Of a stretch of 64,000 bases of DNA, positions 52,545 through 61,251 are shown piece after piece; position 1 is the stretch's first letter, and each line of letters begins with the position of its first letter. The stretch is from Qipengyuania xiapuensis (GTDB taxonomy: Bacteria; Pseudomonadota; Alphaproteobacteria; Sphingomonadales; Sphingomonadaceae): NCBI RefSeq assembly GCF_019711395.1, contig NZ_JAIGNL010000001.1, positions 124,001 to 188,000 of the forward strand. Direction: 5' to 3'. A model generated the notes under the pieces. The model saw only the letters and a list, made by a program, of their open reading frames with translations. It was not told where the DNA came from and searched no databases. The translations under genes and the position numbers were made by a program.

Positions 52545-53030
52545 CTATTCGGCGTTGCCCCAGGGGCTGCAGTGTGGATCGAGCGCAACGGTTGCGCGGC
52601 GCATGGCCGCACGTGCCAGCCGCTCGACCTCGGTCTTGCGGCGTGCCGCGGCGAGCGGCTGGAGCGGTGCCGGGCGGACTATCTCGCCGTCATAGCCATC
52701 GGCGACCACGATGCCGCAGCAATCGGGGCGGTAGTCGTCGAGATCGAGCACCGCGCGGTCGAGATGCGGCGGGAGCCCCCAGTAGAACCGGTCGCAGAAA
52801 TCGAGATAGTCGGGCCACTTGCCGTCACCGAGCAGGTCCCCGCGCTGGACCTTCACCTCGACGATGATCACGCGGCCCTTGGGGTCGACGCCCATCAAAT
52901 CGGCGCGGCGACCGTTGCGCAGCGGCATTTCGGGCAGCAGCCAGACATCGTTGCGCGCGAACAGGCGCTGGATGCCGCGAAACACGCTGGGCGCGTCGAG
53001 CGCGGGATCGATAACGGGGGAATCACTCAT
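52545..53030 (-). CDS. mmcB: MmcB-family DNA repair protein
   Basis: A 161-residue protein of the alphaproteobacterial MmcB family, which in Caulobacter belongs to the LexA-independent mitomycin-damage response. A restriction-endonuclease-like core is visible: GRRADLMGVD and VIIVEVKVQRGDLLGDGKWPDY, where the Asp and the ExK pair match a PD-(D/E)xK active site. It lies 49 nt upstream of the sterol-desaturase-like gene on the same strand. No regulatory site can be assigned. Confidence 0.82.
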   Translation of the reverse strand: MSDSPVIDPALDAPSVFRGIQRLFARNDVWLLPEMPLRNGRRADLMGVDPKGRVIIVEVKVQRGDLLGDGKWPDYLDFCDRFYWGLPPHLDRAVLDLDDYRPDCCGIVVADGYDGEIVRPAPLQPLAAARRKTEVERLARAAMRRATVALDPHCSPWGNAE

Positions 53031-53102
53031 GCCCCAAAAATGGAACAGAATGGGAACGCGGTCAAGCGTGCGCTTGCCGGGAAATTGCCTCGGGCCGGGT
53101 CC

Positions 53103-53501
53103 TCAGCTTTCGGGGACGAGCGCCGCGATAGCTTCGCGCGCCTTGTGGAATTCGCGCCACAGGGTCAGTGCCGCGCTGGTCGTATCCTCGCCCTTGTCGG
53201 TCATCGCGAGCAGGGCCCTGAGGCCGGGCTGCATGACCGCTGCGAGATCGTCGATCGCGCAGGCCACGATGGCATAATGCGCTTTCGGGAGGGTGGCCGC
53301 GCGCGCCGGCAGAGTGCGGGCCGCTTCGTCCGGTTCCTCGCTGCCGAGCTGCGCCAGCGTTGCGACTGCCGCGGCGGCATCGTGCACCGCGTCCCACTGG
53401 GCGGCGAGTTCCTCCGGCCCGGGCACGGCACCGCCGCGTTTCTGGGCAGGAGGCAGCATGGTTGCCCCGGTCAGGTCGAATTCGTGCGACATCGAGCTCA
53501 T
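53103..53501 (-). CDS. Helical protein of unknown function
   Basis: A 132-residue soluble protein. The N-terminus is variable (MSSMSHEFDLTGATMLPPAQKRGG), and a second ATG three codons later is an alternative start. The rest is predicted helical, with AAQWDAVHDAAAAVATLAQLG and AHYAIVACAIDDLAAVMQPGLRALLAMTDKG. No motif or family is recognised. It is the only gene between mmcB and the tRNA-Arg gene. Confidence 0.52.
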   Translation of the reverse strand: MSSMSHEFDLTGATMLPPAQKRGGAVPGPEELAAQWDAVHDAAAAVATLAQLGSEEPDEAARTLPARAATLPKAHYAIVACAIDDLAAVMQPGLRALLAMTDKGEDTTSAALTLWREFHKAREAIAALVPES

Positions 53502-53645
53502 GACAAAAGAGGCTAGGGCGTGCCGCTTGCCAAAACCCTAATGCGGGACCTTGTAGATCGGTTAATGGCGGCTCGCCGAAGGGGCGCGCGGCGATTTTCG
53601 CTGGCAGCGGCGCGCCCGCCTTGCTAAGCGCCCGCGCCACGGCAT

Positions 53646-53722
<77 letters not shown>

Positions 53723-53819
53723 CACTTTTCGCGAAATCGCCAGCGCGCTCCCGTGTGTCATTGTTTCGTCGCACTCGCCAAATTGCACGAAACGTCCTAG
53801 ATCGTCGCCGGGACAAGCC

Positions 53820-54851
53820 ATGGAGCGCAAGATCTACCAGTTCGAAGACCTCCCCGAACAGGCAAAAGCGGCAGTCGTGCGCGCTCCGGAGGGGCCCGCT
53901 CACCTGCAGCGGATCGGGGTGATCCTCAATACGCGCAGCCATCACAACAAGGACCGCGTGCCCAATTATGGTGGCCGCGAGAATGTCTCCATTGCCCGCC
54001 CGCAGACCCGCCGCGATATCGCCATCGCGCTGGCCGAGTTCGCTGAGCAGGGTATCGGCCTCCTCGTCATCAGCGGCGGCGACGGCACGGTGCGCGATGT
54101 TCTCACGATGGGGCAGGCCGTCTTCGGCGACAACTGGCCGCAACTCGCAGTGTTGCCGCGCGGCAAGACCAATGCGCTGAATGTCGATCTCGGCAGCCCG
54201 CGCGACTTCTCGCTGGCGCAGGCGATCGCCTCCTTCGAGGATTCGGAGACCGGCAAGCGCGTCACTCGCCGCCCGCTCGCGGTCAGCGTCGAGGGCAGCG
54301 AGGATCCGCCGATGCTGGGCTTCATCTTCGGGGCGGGCGCCTTCGCGCTCGGGGTCGAGGCGGGACAGGATGCGCACCGCGCAGGCTTCTTCAACTCGAT
54401 CGCGGTCGGCGTCACCAGCGCATGGGGCGTGGTGCAGGCGCTGTTCGGCAGCGACACCAATGTCTGGCGCCGCGGCGCGCAGATGAAGCTCGACTACCTG
54501 CCCTCCGGCGAGCCGATGCCGCATTCGCGCCACGGCGATCCGGAGCGGCGCACGCTGATCCTCGCCTCGACGCTCACGACCATGCCGCTCGACATCAAGC
54601 TGTTCGGCAAGGGGCAGGGCGATATCCGCCTGCTGATCCTAGATGCGCCCCGTCGCCGCGTGCTCTTCTCGGTACCGGCGATCCTTGCCGGCTGGCATCC
54701 CGAATGGCTGGCCGGGGCGGGCCTGCATCACCTTTCGGCCAAGGGGTTCGCGATCACGCTCGATGCGCCCTTCATCCTCGACGGCGAGCATTTCCCCGCG
54801 GGAAGCTACCGCGTCGAGCAGGGCCCAGAACTGACCTTCGTCGCCGGGTGA
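53820..54851 (+). CDS. Diacylglycerol-kinase-family protein, second copy
   Basis: A 343-residue protein of the lipid kinase superfamily. The nucleotide loop is [17 protein letters not shown] and the second motif is [17 protein letters not shown]. The C-terminal half ([20 protein letters not shown] at the end) has the beta-sandwich seen in DgkB/YegS. The N-terminal 40 residues ([20 protein letters not shown]) are additional. Compared with the protein at 1199-2056 it has a complete GGDGT. The gene starts shortly after the tRNA and overlaps the next by GTGA, so a lipid-phosphorylating enzyme and a nucleotidyltransferase-like protein are made together. Confidence 0.82.
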   Translation: MERKIYQFEDLPEQAKAAVVRAPEGPAHLQRIGVILNTRSHHNKDRVPNYGGRENVSIARPQTRRDIAIALAEFAEQGIGLLVISGGDGTVRDVLTMGQAVFGDNWPQLAVLPRGKTNALNVDLGSPRDFSLAQAIASFEDSETGKRVTRRPLAVSVEGSEDPPMLGFIFGAGAFALGVEAGQDAHRAGFFNSIAVGVTSAWGVVQALFGSDTNVWRRGAQMKLDYLPSGEPMPHSRHGDPERRTLILASTLTTMPLDIKLFGKGQGDIRLLILDAPRRRVLFSVPAILAGWHPEWLAGAGLHHLSAKGFAITLDAPFILDGEHFPAGSYRVEQGPELTFVAG

Positions 54852-55756
54852 CGGGCAGGCTCGAAGAACGGATCGCGCAATCGCTCGGGCGCGAGGTGCG
54901 CGATGAAGTCGCAGCCTATGCGCGCATGCTGGGCGAGGAGGCGGGCGCTTCAGCCGTCCTCTTCTACGGTTCCAACCTGCGCACAGGATCGCTCGAGGGT
55001 GTGCTCGATTTCTACGTGCTTCTGCCCGGCGAACAGCGCGAGAAGATCTGGCCCAAAGTGAGCTACCGCGAGTGGGAGCATGGCGGCGAGACGCTGCGCG
55101 CCAAGATCGCCACCATGAGTTTATCCAAGTTCTCCGAAGCGGCGCGCGGGGATAGCCGCGACACCACGATCTGGACGCGCTTCGTCCAGCCGAGCGCGCT
55201 CATCTGGTCAGCCGACGAGGCTGCGCGCGATCGCGTGAACCGGGCTATCGCCGATGCCTCGATGACGGCCGCGCGTTTCGCAGCGGCACTGGGACCGGCA
55301 TCGGGCAGGGCTGAAGACTATTGGCGGGCGCTGTTCCAGGCGACCTATCGCGCCGAATTCCGTGTCGAGAAGGCGGGGCGGGAGGATTCGATCCTCTCGG
55401 TCAATCGCGAGCATTTCGAGGGATTGCTGCCGCAGGCGTGGGAAGCTGCGGGCATCGCCTTCGGGGAAGACGGCGGCCAGCTTTCGCCGCGGCTGGCGTC
55501 GGATGAGCGCAAGGCGATCCTGTCGCGCTGGCGCAGGCGCGAGCGGCTCGGCAAGCCGCTCAATATCCTGCGTCTGGCCAAGGCGACCACCACGTTCGAA
55601 GGGGCCGCGCGCTATGGCGCGTGGAAGCTGGAACGGCACACCGGCATCAAGCTCGAAGTGACCGAGTTCCGGGAGAAACACCCGCTGCTCGCCATGCCGG
55701 GTGCGGCATGGGAGCTATGGCGCGCACGGCGCCGTGCCGCAAAAGATCAGCGGTAG
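54848..55756 (+). CDS. Putative nucleotidyltransferase-fold protein (possible Tam41-like)
   Basis: A 302-residue protein starting at GTG within the lipid-kinase stop. Residues about 33-53 (SAVLFYGSNLRTGSLEG, then VLDFYVLLPG) resemble the GSxx...D-x-D/E strand pair of pol-beta-type nucleotidyltransferases. The pattern YGS...LDF with a later GDSRDTTIW recalls the mitochondrial CDP-DAG synthase Tam41 (YGSG...D and GD.R). This would fit phosphatidate made by the kinase next door, but the match is made by eye and the second acidic residue is replaced by Phe-Tyr. A conserved hypothetical protein is the safe label. Confidence 0.55.
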   Translation: MTGRLEERIAQSLGREVRDEVAAYARMLGEEAGASAVLFYGSNLRTGSLEGVLDFYVLLPGEQREKIWPKVSYREWEHGGETLRAKIATMSLSKFSEAARGDSRDTTIWTRFVQPSALIWSADEAARDRVNRAIADASMTAARFAAALGPASGRAEDYWRALFQATYRAEFRVEKAGREDSILSVNREHFEGLLPQAWEAAGIAFGEDGGQLSPRLASDERKAILSRWRRRERLGKPLNILRLAKATTTFEGAARYGAWKLERHTGIKLEVTEFREKHPLLAMPGAAWELWRARRRAAKDQR

Positions 55757-56244
55757 CGCATCCGGATCGAGATCTTCTCGACACCCGCGCCGACATCGAA
55801 GCCAACCTTCTTGTAACTCGGTCGGCCGAGGTTGAAGATGTTGATGCTCGGATCGTTCGACATGGCTCCGCCGTCACCGAACAGGTCGGTCTCTCCGTCA
55901 CCGTCGAGGTCGTGACGCACGGCGATCGCATAGTGTCCTGATGCGGGTAGCGGCATGCAGAAGCGCATCGTGCCTGCCTTGGCCGGCGCTTCCATGCGGT
56001 AAATCCAGCGGCCCTTCTTGAGCCAGTCTTCCTTGGTCGCGCGATAGGACTGGATGCGGATCGTGCCTTCGCTCCGCTTCACGTCGGTAATCGTCACCCA
56101 CACGGCCGGACCCGCGCCGGCATCGCAGCGCTGCGTGTCGTGGGTGATCTTCTCTCGGTACTGCGCCTCTGCCGGCGTGGCGAGCGACAGGCCTGCAAGG
56201 GCGATGGCCGCGCTACCGGTGAGGGCTGCAAGTTTCGTGCTCAT
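55747..56244 (-). CDS. DUF2141 family exported protein
   Basis: A 165-residue protein with a signal peptide (LTGSAAIALAGLSLATPAEAQ). The DUF2141 pattern is visible: VWVTITDVKRSEGTIRIQSY, PASGHYAIAVRHDLDGDGETDLFGDGGAMSNDPSINIF and a final beta part, GVEKISIRMRYR. The DxDGDG stretch could bind a metal. It overlaps the end of the nucleotidyltransferase-like gene by 10 nt in convergent orientation. It lies just downstream of the ABC exporter gene but is separated from it by 119 nt. Function is unknown. Confidence 0.82.
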   Translation of the reverse strand: MSTKLAALTGSAAIALAGLSLATPAEAQYREKITHDTQRCDAGAGPAVWVTITDVKRSEGTIRIQSYRATKEDWLKKGRWIYRMEAPAKAGTMRFCMPLPASGHYAIAVRHDLDGDGETDLFGDGGAMSNDPSINIFNLGRPSYKKVGFDVGAGVEKISIRMRYR

Positions 56245-56363
56245 CGATAAAGCCCCATGTTCAACGTCTCGGCACGCGCAGATGCGCATCCCGCGCGGCG
56301 ATTCAAGCCGCGATCTGGTATGCGTTATAGGGGAATGCGCTGAATTGCGGCTGAATTCTGTGT

Positions 56364-58031
56364 TCAGCCGGAGGCGATCCGGCCCTGTTCGAGCCGTACC
56401 ACCCTGTCGGCGATTTCGGTGAGCAGGCCGCGATGCGCGATGGCAAGGACAGTGCGCCTGCCCGCCATGGCATGGAGCGCGGCGCCGATTGCCTCCTCGC
56501 TCTGGGAATCGACCGAGCTCGTCGCCTCGTCGAGCACGATGAGATCGGGATCGCGCAGCAGCGCCCGTGCGAGCGCGATGCGCTGGCGTTCTCCGCCCGA
56601 AAGCGCCTTGCCGCCCTCGCCGAGGTCGCAGTCGAGCCCTTCGGGCAGTCGATCGACGAAATCGGCCGCAGCCTCCTTCAATGCGGCGCGGAGCTGGTCT
56701 TCGCTCGCATCGGGTTTGGCCCAGAGGAGGTTGTCTCGCACCGTACCGGAGAAGAGCACCGGCTCCTGCTGGACATAGGCAACGCGGGTCCGCCATGCGC
56801 GCCGCGCCCCCTCGCCGAGCTTCGCGCCGTCGATCGAAATCGACCCCTCGTCGGGCGCGATCAGGCCCGCCGCAATGTCGGCCAGCGTGCTCTTGCCCGA
56901 CCCGGAGCGCCCGGTCAGCGCCAGCATCTCGCCGGCCTCGATCCGCAGGGTGATGCCGCTGAGTGCGGGCCTTCCCGGCTGGTGCGAGAAGCTCACGTCC
57001 GCGAGCTCGACCCGCTGTGTCAGGCGAGGCGCGTCGCCGTCCGAAACCGGCTCTGCCGCCTCGCTCGCCGCCTCGATCATGGAAAGTGCATCGGCGATCG
57101 CGGGGGAGGCATGGCTCCAGCCCTGCATGGCCGACTGGAGCGAGCCGACGAGCGGCAGCGCGCGCACGAAGATCGCCGCCAGCGCGAGCACGATGGCCAG
57201 TTCAAGCTCGAGCAGTTCGAGTGCGAGCCAGGCGAGGCCCGCCGCCATGATCGCGCCCCCGATGTGCAAGGCCGCCTGCCCGATCGCGCTGTCGCGGACG
57301 AAGGCGAACTCGGTGCGGCGAAGTTCGCGCAGGCTCTCCGACAGCTCCTGCGATGCCTGCACCTCGCGCCCGAAGCTCTTGAGGATGCGCTGTGCGGCCA
57401 AGGTCTCGCCAAGGCGGGAATAGAGGAGGTCATATCCGCGCGAGAGCGTCTCGCCCAGCGCGCGGGCACGCCGGATCAGCGGGCGATAGAGAAGCAGGAC
57501 GAAGGCGGCTGCCGCCCCGCCGGTGAGCGCCGCGGCGGGCGAGACCACCATGGCCGCCAGCGCCAGCGCGAGGAGCGCGAAGCCGAGGCGCACGAGCTGT
57601 GCCGCCATCTCCACCGCATAGCCTGCCCGGTCGACATTGGTGACGAGCAGCGCCTCGCTCTCACCGCGCCGCCGCGTCATTGCCCAGCGCCAATTGGCAT
57701 TGAGCAGCGCGTCGAGCGCGCGGATGCGGAGACCATCGACGATGCGTGCGCGCAGGTCCTGTTCGGCCAGCGCTCGCGCGACGTCAGCGACAGAGCGCAG
57801 GATCACCAGCACGACGAAAACCGCGAGCAGCACTCCGAGCGATAGGGAAGGCAGGGCGAAAGGCAGTGCAGCCACCTCGCCGCCCTGAGCCGCGAGCGCG
57901 ATCAGCGGGACGAGGAGGACGAAGCCGATGCCCTCGCTCGCTGCGCTCAGCAGCGAGAGCAAGAGGACCCGCACGGTGGCAGCGCGCGTGCCGATCGCCA
58001 GGAGTGCGGGAAGGGTCCGGTCGAAGGCCAT
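56364..58031 (-). CDS. ABC exporter (fused permease-ATPase), RiPP-associated
   Basis: A 555-residue half-transporter. The N-terminal 300 residues hold six predicted membrane helices. The ATPase domain has LTGRSGSGKSTLADIAAG (Walker A), YVQQEPVLFSGTVRDNLLWA (Q-loop), LSGGERQRIALARALL (signature), DLIVLDEATSS (Walker B) and LAIAHRG (H-loop). There is no C39 peptidase domain at the N-terminus. It lies 42 nt after the asparagine-synthetase-like gene. Its place corresponds to the D protein of lasso-peptide clusters, which exports the mature peptide. Confidence 0.88.
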   Translation of the reverse strand: MAFDRTLPALLAIGTRAATVRVLLLSLLSAASEGIGFVLLVPLIALAAQGGEVAALPFALPSLSLGVLLAVFVVLVILRSVADVARALAEQDLRARIVDGLRIRALDALLNANWRWAMTRRRGESEALLVTNVDRAGYAVEMAAQLVRLGFALLALALAAMVVSPAAALTGGAAAAFVLLLYRPLIRRARALGETLSRGYDLLYSRLGETLAAQRILKSFGREVQASQELSESLRELRRTEFAFVRDSAIGQAALHIGGAIMAAGLAWLALELLELELAIVLALAAIFVRALPLVGSLQSAMQGWSHASPAIADALSMIEAASEAAEPVSDGDAPRLTQRVELADVSFSHQPGRPALSGITLRIEAGEMLALTGRSGSGKSTLADIAAGLIAPDEGSISIDGAKLGEGARRAWRTRVAYVQQEPVLFSGTVRDNLLWAKPDASEDQLRAALKEAAADFVDRLPEGLDCDLGEGGKALSGGERQRIALARALLRDPDLIVLDEATSSVDSQSEEAIGAALHAMAGRRTVLAIAHRGLLTEIADRVVRLEQGRIASG

Positions 58032-58073
58032 CGCCGGTCCTATGCCGCAGCAAGGCAGCGCCGCAAAGGGCGC

Positions 58074-59957
58074 TCAGAAATCATTGCGCTGCTCGGTATG
58101 CGATACGAAGGTCGCCGCGGTGAGAGCGCGGGTGATGCCCATTTCGCGCGGGAGGCGCTCCGCCAGGTCTTCGGGCGTCGCCTCGGGCCAGTCGCGCAGC
58201 AGGTGTTGCAGCCGGTCGATATCGAGGACTTCGGAAAGCTGCCCGTGGCTGCGGATCGCCTCGGCCTGCGCGATGAGTTCCTGCCGGCGTGCGCCGATTC
58301 GGGCGTGCCAGTCTGCGTTGTGGCGGCCCTGCCTGCGCTCGAGCCGCTGCGCTTCGGGCATCATGCCCTTCGCCATCCGGCGGGCGAGGAAACGGTCGGT
58401 GCCGCCTCGCCGAAGCTGGTCGGTGGGCAGGCCGTGGCAGAATTCGAACAGCGGGCGATAGGCGGTGACGTCTCGGTGCGCGATGCCGTGAAGCCGCTCC
58501 AGGCCGAGGTCGACATCCTCGCCGCTGTCGGCGCTGGCCCACATCCAGCGGATCGCCTCCTCGCGGCTGGCCGAGACGGTCGCTTCGTCGAACACCGATC
58601 GCGAGCGCCGCCGTGCCGCCCGCTCGCGCCAGCTCTTGGTGGCCGCCTCGCTGAGCAGCGATCCGAGCGGGCGATCGCCGAAACGTTCGGGGTGGAAGGC
58701 CTTGCGGACGGCGCGTTGCATGCCGCCGGGCAGGTTGGGCAGGACCGCCTTCGACAAGAGGCGGCGCAGCGCCGAATGCCGCTCGTCCTCATGCGCATCG
58801 GCAAGCAGGCGGCGCAGCTTGAGGAGACGCCCCCGCCTCAGTGCTTCTGCGGGTGCCCAGTCGGCATCGAGGCTGAACGTGAAATTGCCGTGCATTGCGG
58901 TGAACATGGCATCGCAGCCCTGCCGCTTCGCCGCCTCGAACAGTGGGTGGAAGATGCCGATATTGGCGACATTGACGCTGGCCACCTGCGTCCGCGCGAG
59001 CAGGTCGCGCAGGCGGTGGTCGTGCCCGCCTGCGCGCGGATCGGGGAAGTGCGCCTTGAGCCGGGGATGCATGGCCACAAAGCGTTCGACCCGTTCGCGC
59101 TCGTCGCCGAATGTGCCTTGTGGAGACGCTCCGTCCCAACCGTCGACCGGCCCGAAGGTGTAGCTGTGCAGCACCGTATCGCCGGGAAGCTGGCGCAGCA
59201 GGGCTGCGGCGGCGAGCGGGCTGTCGAGACCTCCGGAAAGCATGATGGCGGGGGCAGTTACGCCGGCGAGCGCATGGCCTGCCGCTTCGTCCAGCAGCTC
59301 GATGCCGCGTTCGACATAGGCCTCGTCCGTAGGCAGCTCGACCCGCGGCACCGCGAGAGGATCGTAATAGCGCTCGACCTTCCAGTCGGCGCCATCGCAC
59401 CGCACCCGGCTGCCGAGCGGCACGCGCCCGATGCCCTCGAACCAGCCGCGCGGCTGGCAATCGTGGTGGTCGTAGGCGAGCTCGTCGGCGAGGTGGTCCC
59501 AGTGGATGCGCTTCTCTACGCCCGCAGCAAACAGCGCGCCCAATAGCGGCGAGGCCGCGAGGCAGTCCCTGCGCGCAGCAAAATGCAGCGGGGGCGCGGT
59601 CCATGGCGAGCGGACGAGCCTCAGGCGCTGGGGCCCTTCGACCGTGATCGCGCAATAGTGGCCAACTAGCTTCAGATCGGCCTCGTCGCCCCAGCGGGCG
59701 AGTGCGGCATCGTAGATTTCCGAGGGTGCTGCACCGTCATTGAGGCCAAGTGCGGCGGCGCATTGCGCGGCATTGTCGATCCGCCCGAAGAAGACCGTCC
59801 GCCCTTGTTGCTCGAATTGCGAACCTTCACCCCAAAGAGTGAAGCCGAGGCATTCGCCGCATTTTGGAGGGCCATTTCCGTCGTCGGCGATGACTCTGCC
59901 GATGGCAGCAATTCGTGGCGGTTCTAGTCCCGGTGCAAGCCACGCAGCAGCGATCAT
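58074..59957 (-). CDS. Asparagine-synthetase-like cyclase homologue, glutaminase-dead
   Basis: A 627-residue AsnB-family protein. The N-terminal glutaminase-like domain begins [16 protein letters not shown] and lacks the Cys2 nucleophile that AsnB needs to release ammonia from glutamine. The ATP-pyrophosphatase loop is intact: [20 protein letters not shown] (SGGLDS at about 241-246). This combination is typical of lasso-peptide cyclases and beta-lactam synthetase, which adenylate a carboxylate and let an internal amine attack. The ATG at 59957 lies 28 nt after the precursor gene; an open frame further upstream would overlap that gene. No strong ribosome site is seen. Confidence 0.85.
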   Translation of the reverse strand: MIAAAWLAPGLEPPRIAAIGRVIADDGNGPPKCGECLGFTLWGEGSQFEQQGRTVFFGRIDNAAQCAAALGLNDGAAPSEIYDAALARWGDEADLKLVGHYCAITVEGPQRLRLVRSPWTAPPLHFAARRDCLAASPLLGALFAAGVEKRIHWDHLADELAYDHHDCQPRGWFEGIGRVPLGSRVRCDGADWKVERYYDPLAVPRVELPTDEAYVERGIELLDEAAGHALAGVTAPAIMLSGGLDSPLAAAALLRQLPGDTVLHSYTFGPVDGWDGASPQGTFGDERERVERFVAMHPRLKAHFPDPRAGGHDHRLRDLLARTQVASVNVANIGIFHPLFEAAKRQGCDAMFTAMHGNFTFSLDADWAPAEALRRGRLLKLRRLLADAHEDERHSALRRLLSKAVLPNLPGGMQRAVRKAFHPERFGDRPLGSLLSEAATKSWRERAARRRSRSVFDEATVSASREEAIRWMWASADSGEDVDLGLERLHGIAHRDVTAYRPLFEFCHGLPTDQLRRGGTDRFLARRMAKGMMPEAQRLERRQGRHNADWHARIGARRQELIAQAEAIRSHGQLSEVLDIDRLQHLLRDWPEATPEDLAERLPREMGITRALTAATFVSHTEQRNDF

Positions 59958-59985
59958 TGGACGGGGCTGCCGGTGCGAGGACTGG

Positions 59986-60123
59986 TCAGGATCGGCGGTT
60001 GGGCCCGGCCTGGAAGCCCGAACCGACCGGCCCAGCGATGTCACGGATAGTTCCGAGCCGTTCGAAGGAGGGTTTCTCCCACTGCGGCTTCTTCGGCGTC
60101 CCGTTCGTGTCGTTCTTGCGCAT
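59986..60123 (-). CDS. Putative RiPP precursor peptide (lasso-like leader)
   Basis: A 45-codon gene between the PqqD-like and asparagine-synthetase-like genes. The ATG at 60123 has AAGGAA eight bases upstream (60132-60137) and the reading frame stops at TGA 59988-59986. Residues 15-31 are [17 protein letters not shown], which follows the lasso leader pattern Y/W-x2-P-x-L/F-x2-L-G-x5-T-G, except that Ala30 takes the place of the penultimate Thr. Residues 32-45 are [14 protein letters not shown], the predicted core, which has no Asp or Glu. The first 14 residues are polar and Lys/Asn-rich. Whether the core starts at Gly31 or Pro32 is not certain. Confidence 0.72.
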   Translation of the reverse strand: MRKNDTNGTPKKPQWEKPSFERLGTIRDIAGPVGSGFQAGPNRRS

Positions 60124-60131
60124 CGTCACAT

Positions 60132-60137
60132 TTCCTT
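60132..60137 (-). promoter_or_regulatory. Ribosome binding site of the precursor gene
   Basis: On the minus strand AAGGAA stands eight bases before the precursor ATG. The only nearer upstream ATG (60131) is immediately followed by TGA, so the start at 60123 is well defined. Confidence 0.65.
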
Positions 60138-60177
60138 TGGTGAAACGATAGCAAACCGCTTCGTCACGTCCAAGGCG

Positions 60178-60450
60178 CTATTGTGCGCTATGCGCAACCA
60201 GAGATGCAGCTTCGAGCTGGGTAATCAACTCGGCGACATCGCGCGCGATGTCCTGCTTGTCGCCCTCGTGCAGCTCGGCCATTTCCGCCGCGATCTCGGT
60301 TTCGCTGCGCTTGCCGTCGATCGCTTCCCAGACGCTGCGCGCGGTGCCTTTGAGCGAGAACAGCTCGCCCCCGTCGAGATCTACGATGAGTATCTCGTCA
60401 TCGACCTTGGTGGCGACGAAGTTTTCCGAGAGCTTGCGCAGTGCGACCAT
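60178..60450 (-). CDS. PqqD-family leader-recognition protein (lasso B1-like)
   Basis: A 90-residue protein of the PqqD/RRE family. The pattern [36 protein letters not shown], then [11 protein letters not shown] and [15 protein letters not shown], has the beta-strand trio plus helices that bind RiPP leader peptides, seen here in order. In lasso clusters a separate protein of this kind (B1) brings the precursor to its processing enzymes. It is the first gene of the minus-strand RiPP operon, 54 nt before the precursor ATG, and diverges from rpe. No pqq genes are present. Confidence 0.88.
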   Translation of the reverse strand: MVALRKLSENFVATKVDDEILIVDLDGGELFSLKGTARSVWEAIDGKRSETEIAAEMAELHEGDKQDIARDVAELITQLEAASLVAHSAQ

Positions 60451-60588
60451 GCGAGGCTTCTAGACGGGCCTGCCGGCCAATCCAAGCCTCGGCACTCGTG
60501 GATAAGCCTGTGCGCAAGCTTGTGGGGCCTCGGTGGAGAAGGGTATTTCCGCGAGCCAGCTTCCCGACCCGCGCCAAGGCTGCACCGC

Positions 60589-61251
60589 ATGACCGTTCCG
60601 CTTATCTCACCCTCGATCCTGTCGGCCGATTTCGCGCGCCTTGGTGAAGAGGTCCGTGCCGTCGACGAGGCGGGTGCCGACTGGATCCATATCGACGTGA
60701 TGGACGGGCATTACGTGCCCAATATCACCATCGGCCCGGCCGTGGTGAAGGCGCTGCGCCCGCACACGAAGAAGACCTTCGATGTCCACCTGATGATCTC
60801 GCCGGTGGACCAGTATCTCGAGGCGTTTGCCGATGCAGGCGCGGACATCATCACGGTGCATCCCGAGGCGGGGCCGCACATCCATCGCACGCTGCAGGCG
60901 ATCAAGAACCTCGGCAAGAAGGCCGGCGTGGTGCTCAACCCGGGTACGCCTGCGAAGATGCTCGATTACCTCATCGAGGAAGTCGACCTCGTGTTGGTGA
61001 TGAGCGTCAATCCCGGTTTCGGCGGGCAGAGCTTCATCCATTCGCAGCTCCGCAAGATCGAGGCGATCCGCAAGATGATCGATAAGACGGGCAAGGATAT
61101 CCGGCTCGAAGTCGATGGCGGTGTCGATCCGACCACTGCGCCGCTGTGTGTCGATGCCGGCGCCGATGTGCTGGTCGCAGGTTCGGCCACCTTCCGCGGC
61201 GGGCCGGAGAAATACGCGAGCAACATCGCCGCGCTGAAGGGACAGGGATGA
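60589..61251 (+). CDS. rpe: Ribulose-phosphate 3-epimerase
   Basis: A 220-residue TIM-barrel enzyme of the pentose phosphate pathway, interconverting ribulose-5-phosphate and xylulose-5-phosphate. Conserved blocks are [33 protein letters not shown] with the metal-binding [37 protein letters not shown] and VLVAGSATF. The ATG at 60589 gives the standard N-terminus. The stop overlaps the heparinase-like gene by ATGA, so the two are coupled. Confidence 0.96.
   Translation: MTVPLISPSILSADFARLGEEVRAVDEAGADWIHIDVMDGHYVPNITIGPAVVKALRPHTKKTFDVHLMISPVDQYLEAFADAGADIITVHPEAGPHIHRTLQAIKNLGKKAGVVLNPGTPAKMLDYLIEEVDLVLVMSVNPGFGGQSFIHSQLRKIEAIRKMIDKTGKDIRLEVDGGVDPTTAPLCVDAGADVLVAGSATFRGGPEKYASNIAALKGQG

Noticed and set aside
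60497-60505. A DnaA-box-like TTATCCACG on the minus strand
   Set aside because: It is a single, imperfect box with no AT-rich unwinding region, no dnaA/dnaN or parAB genes nearby and no clustering.
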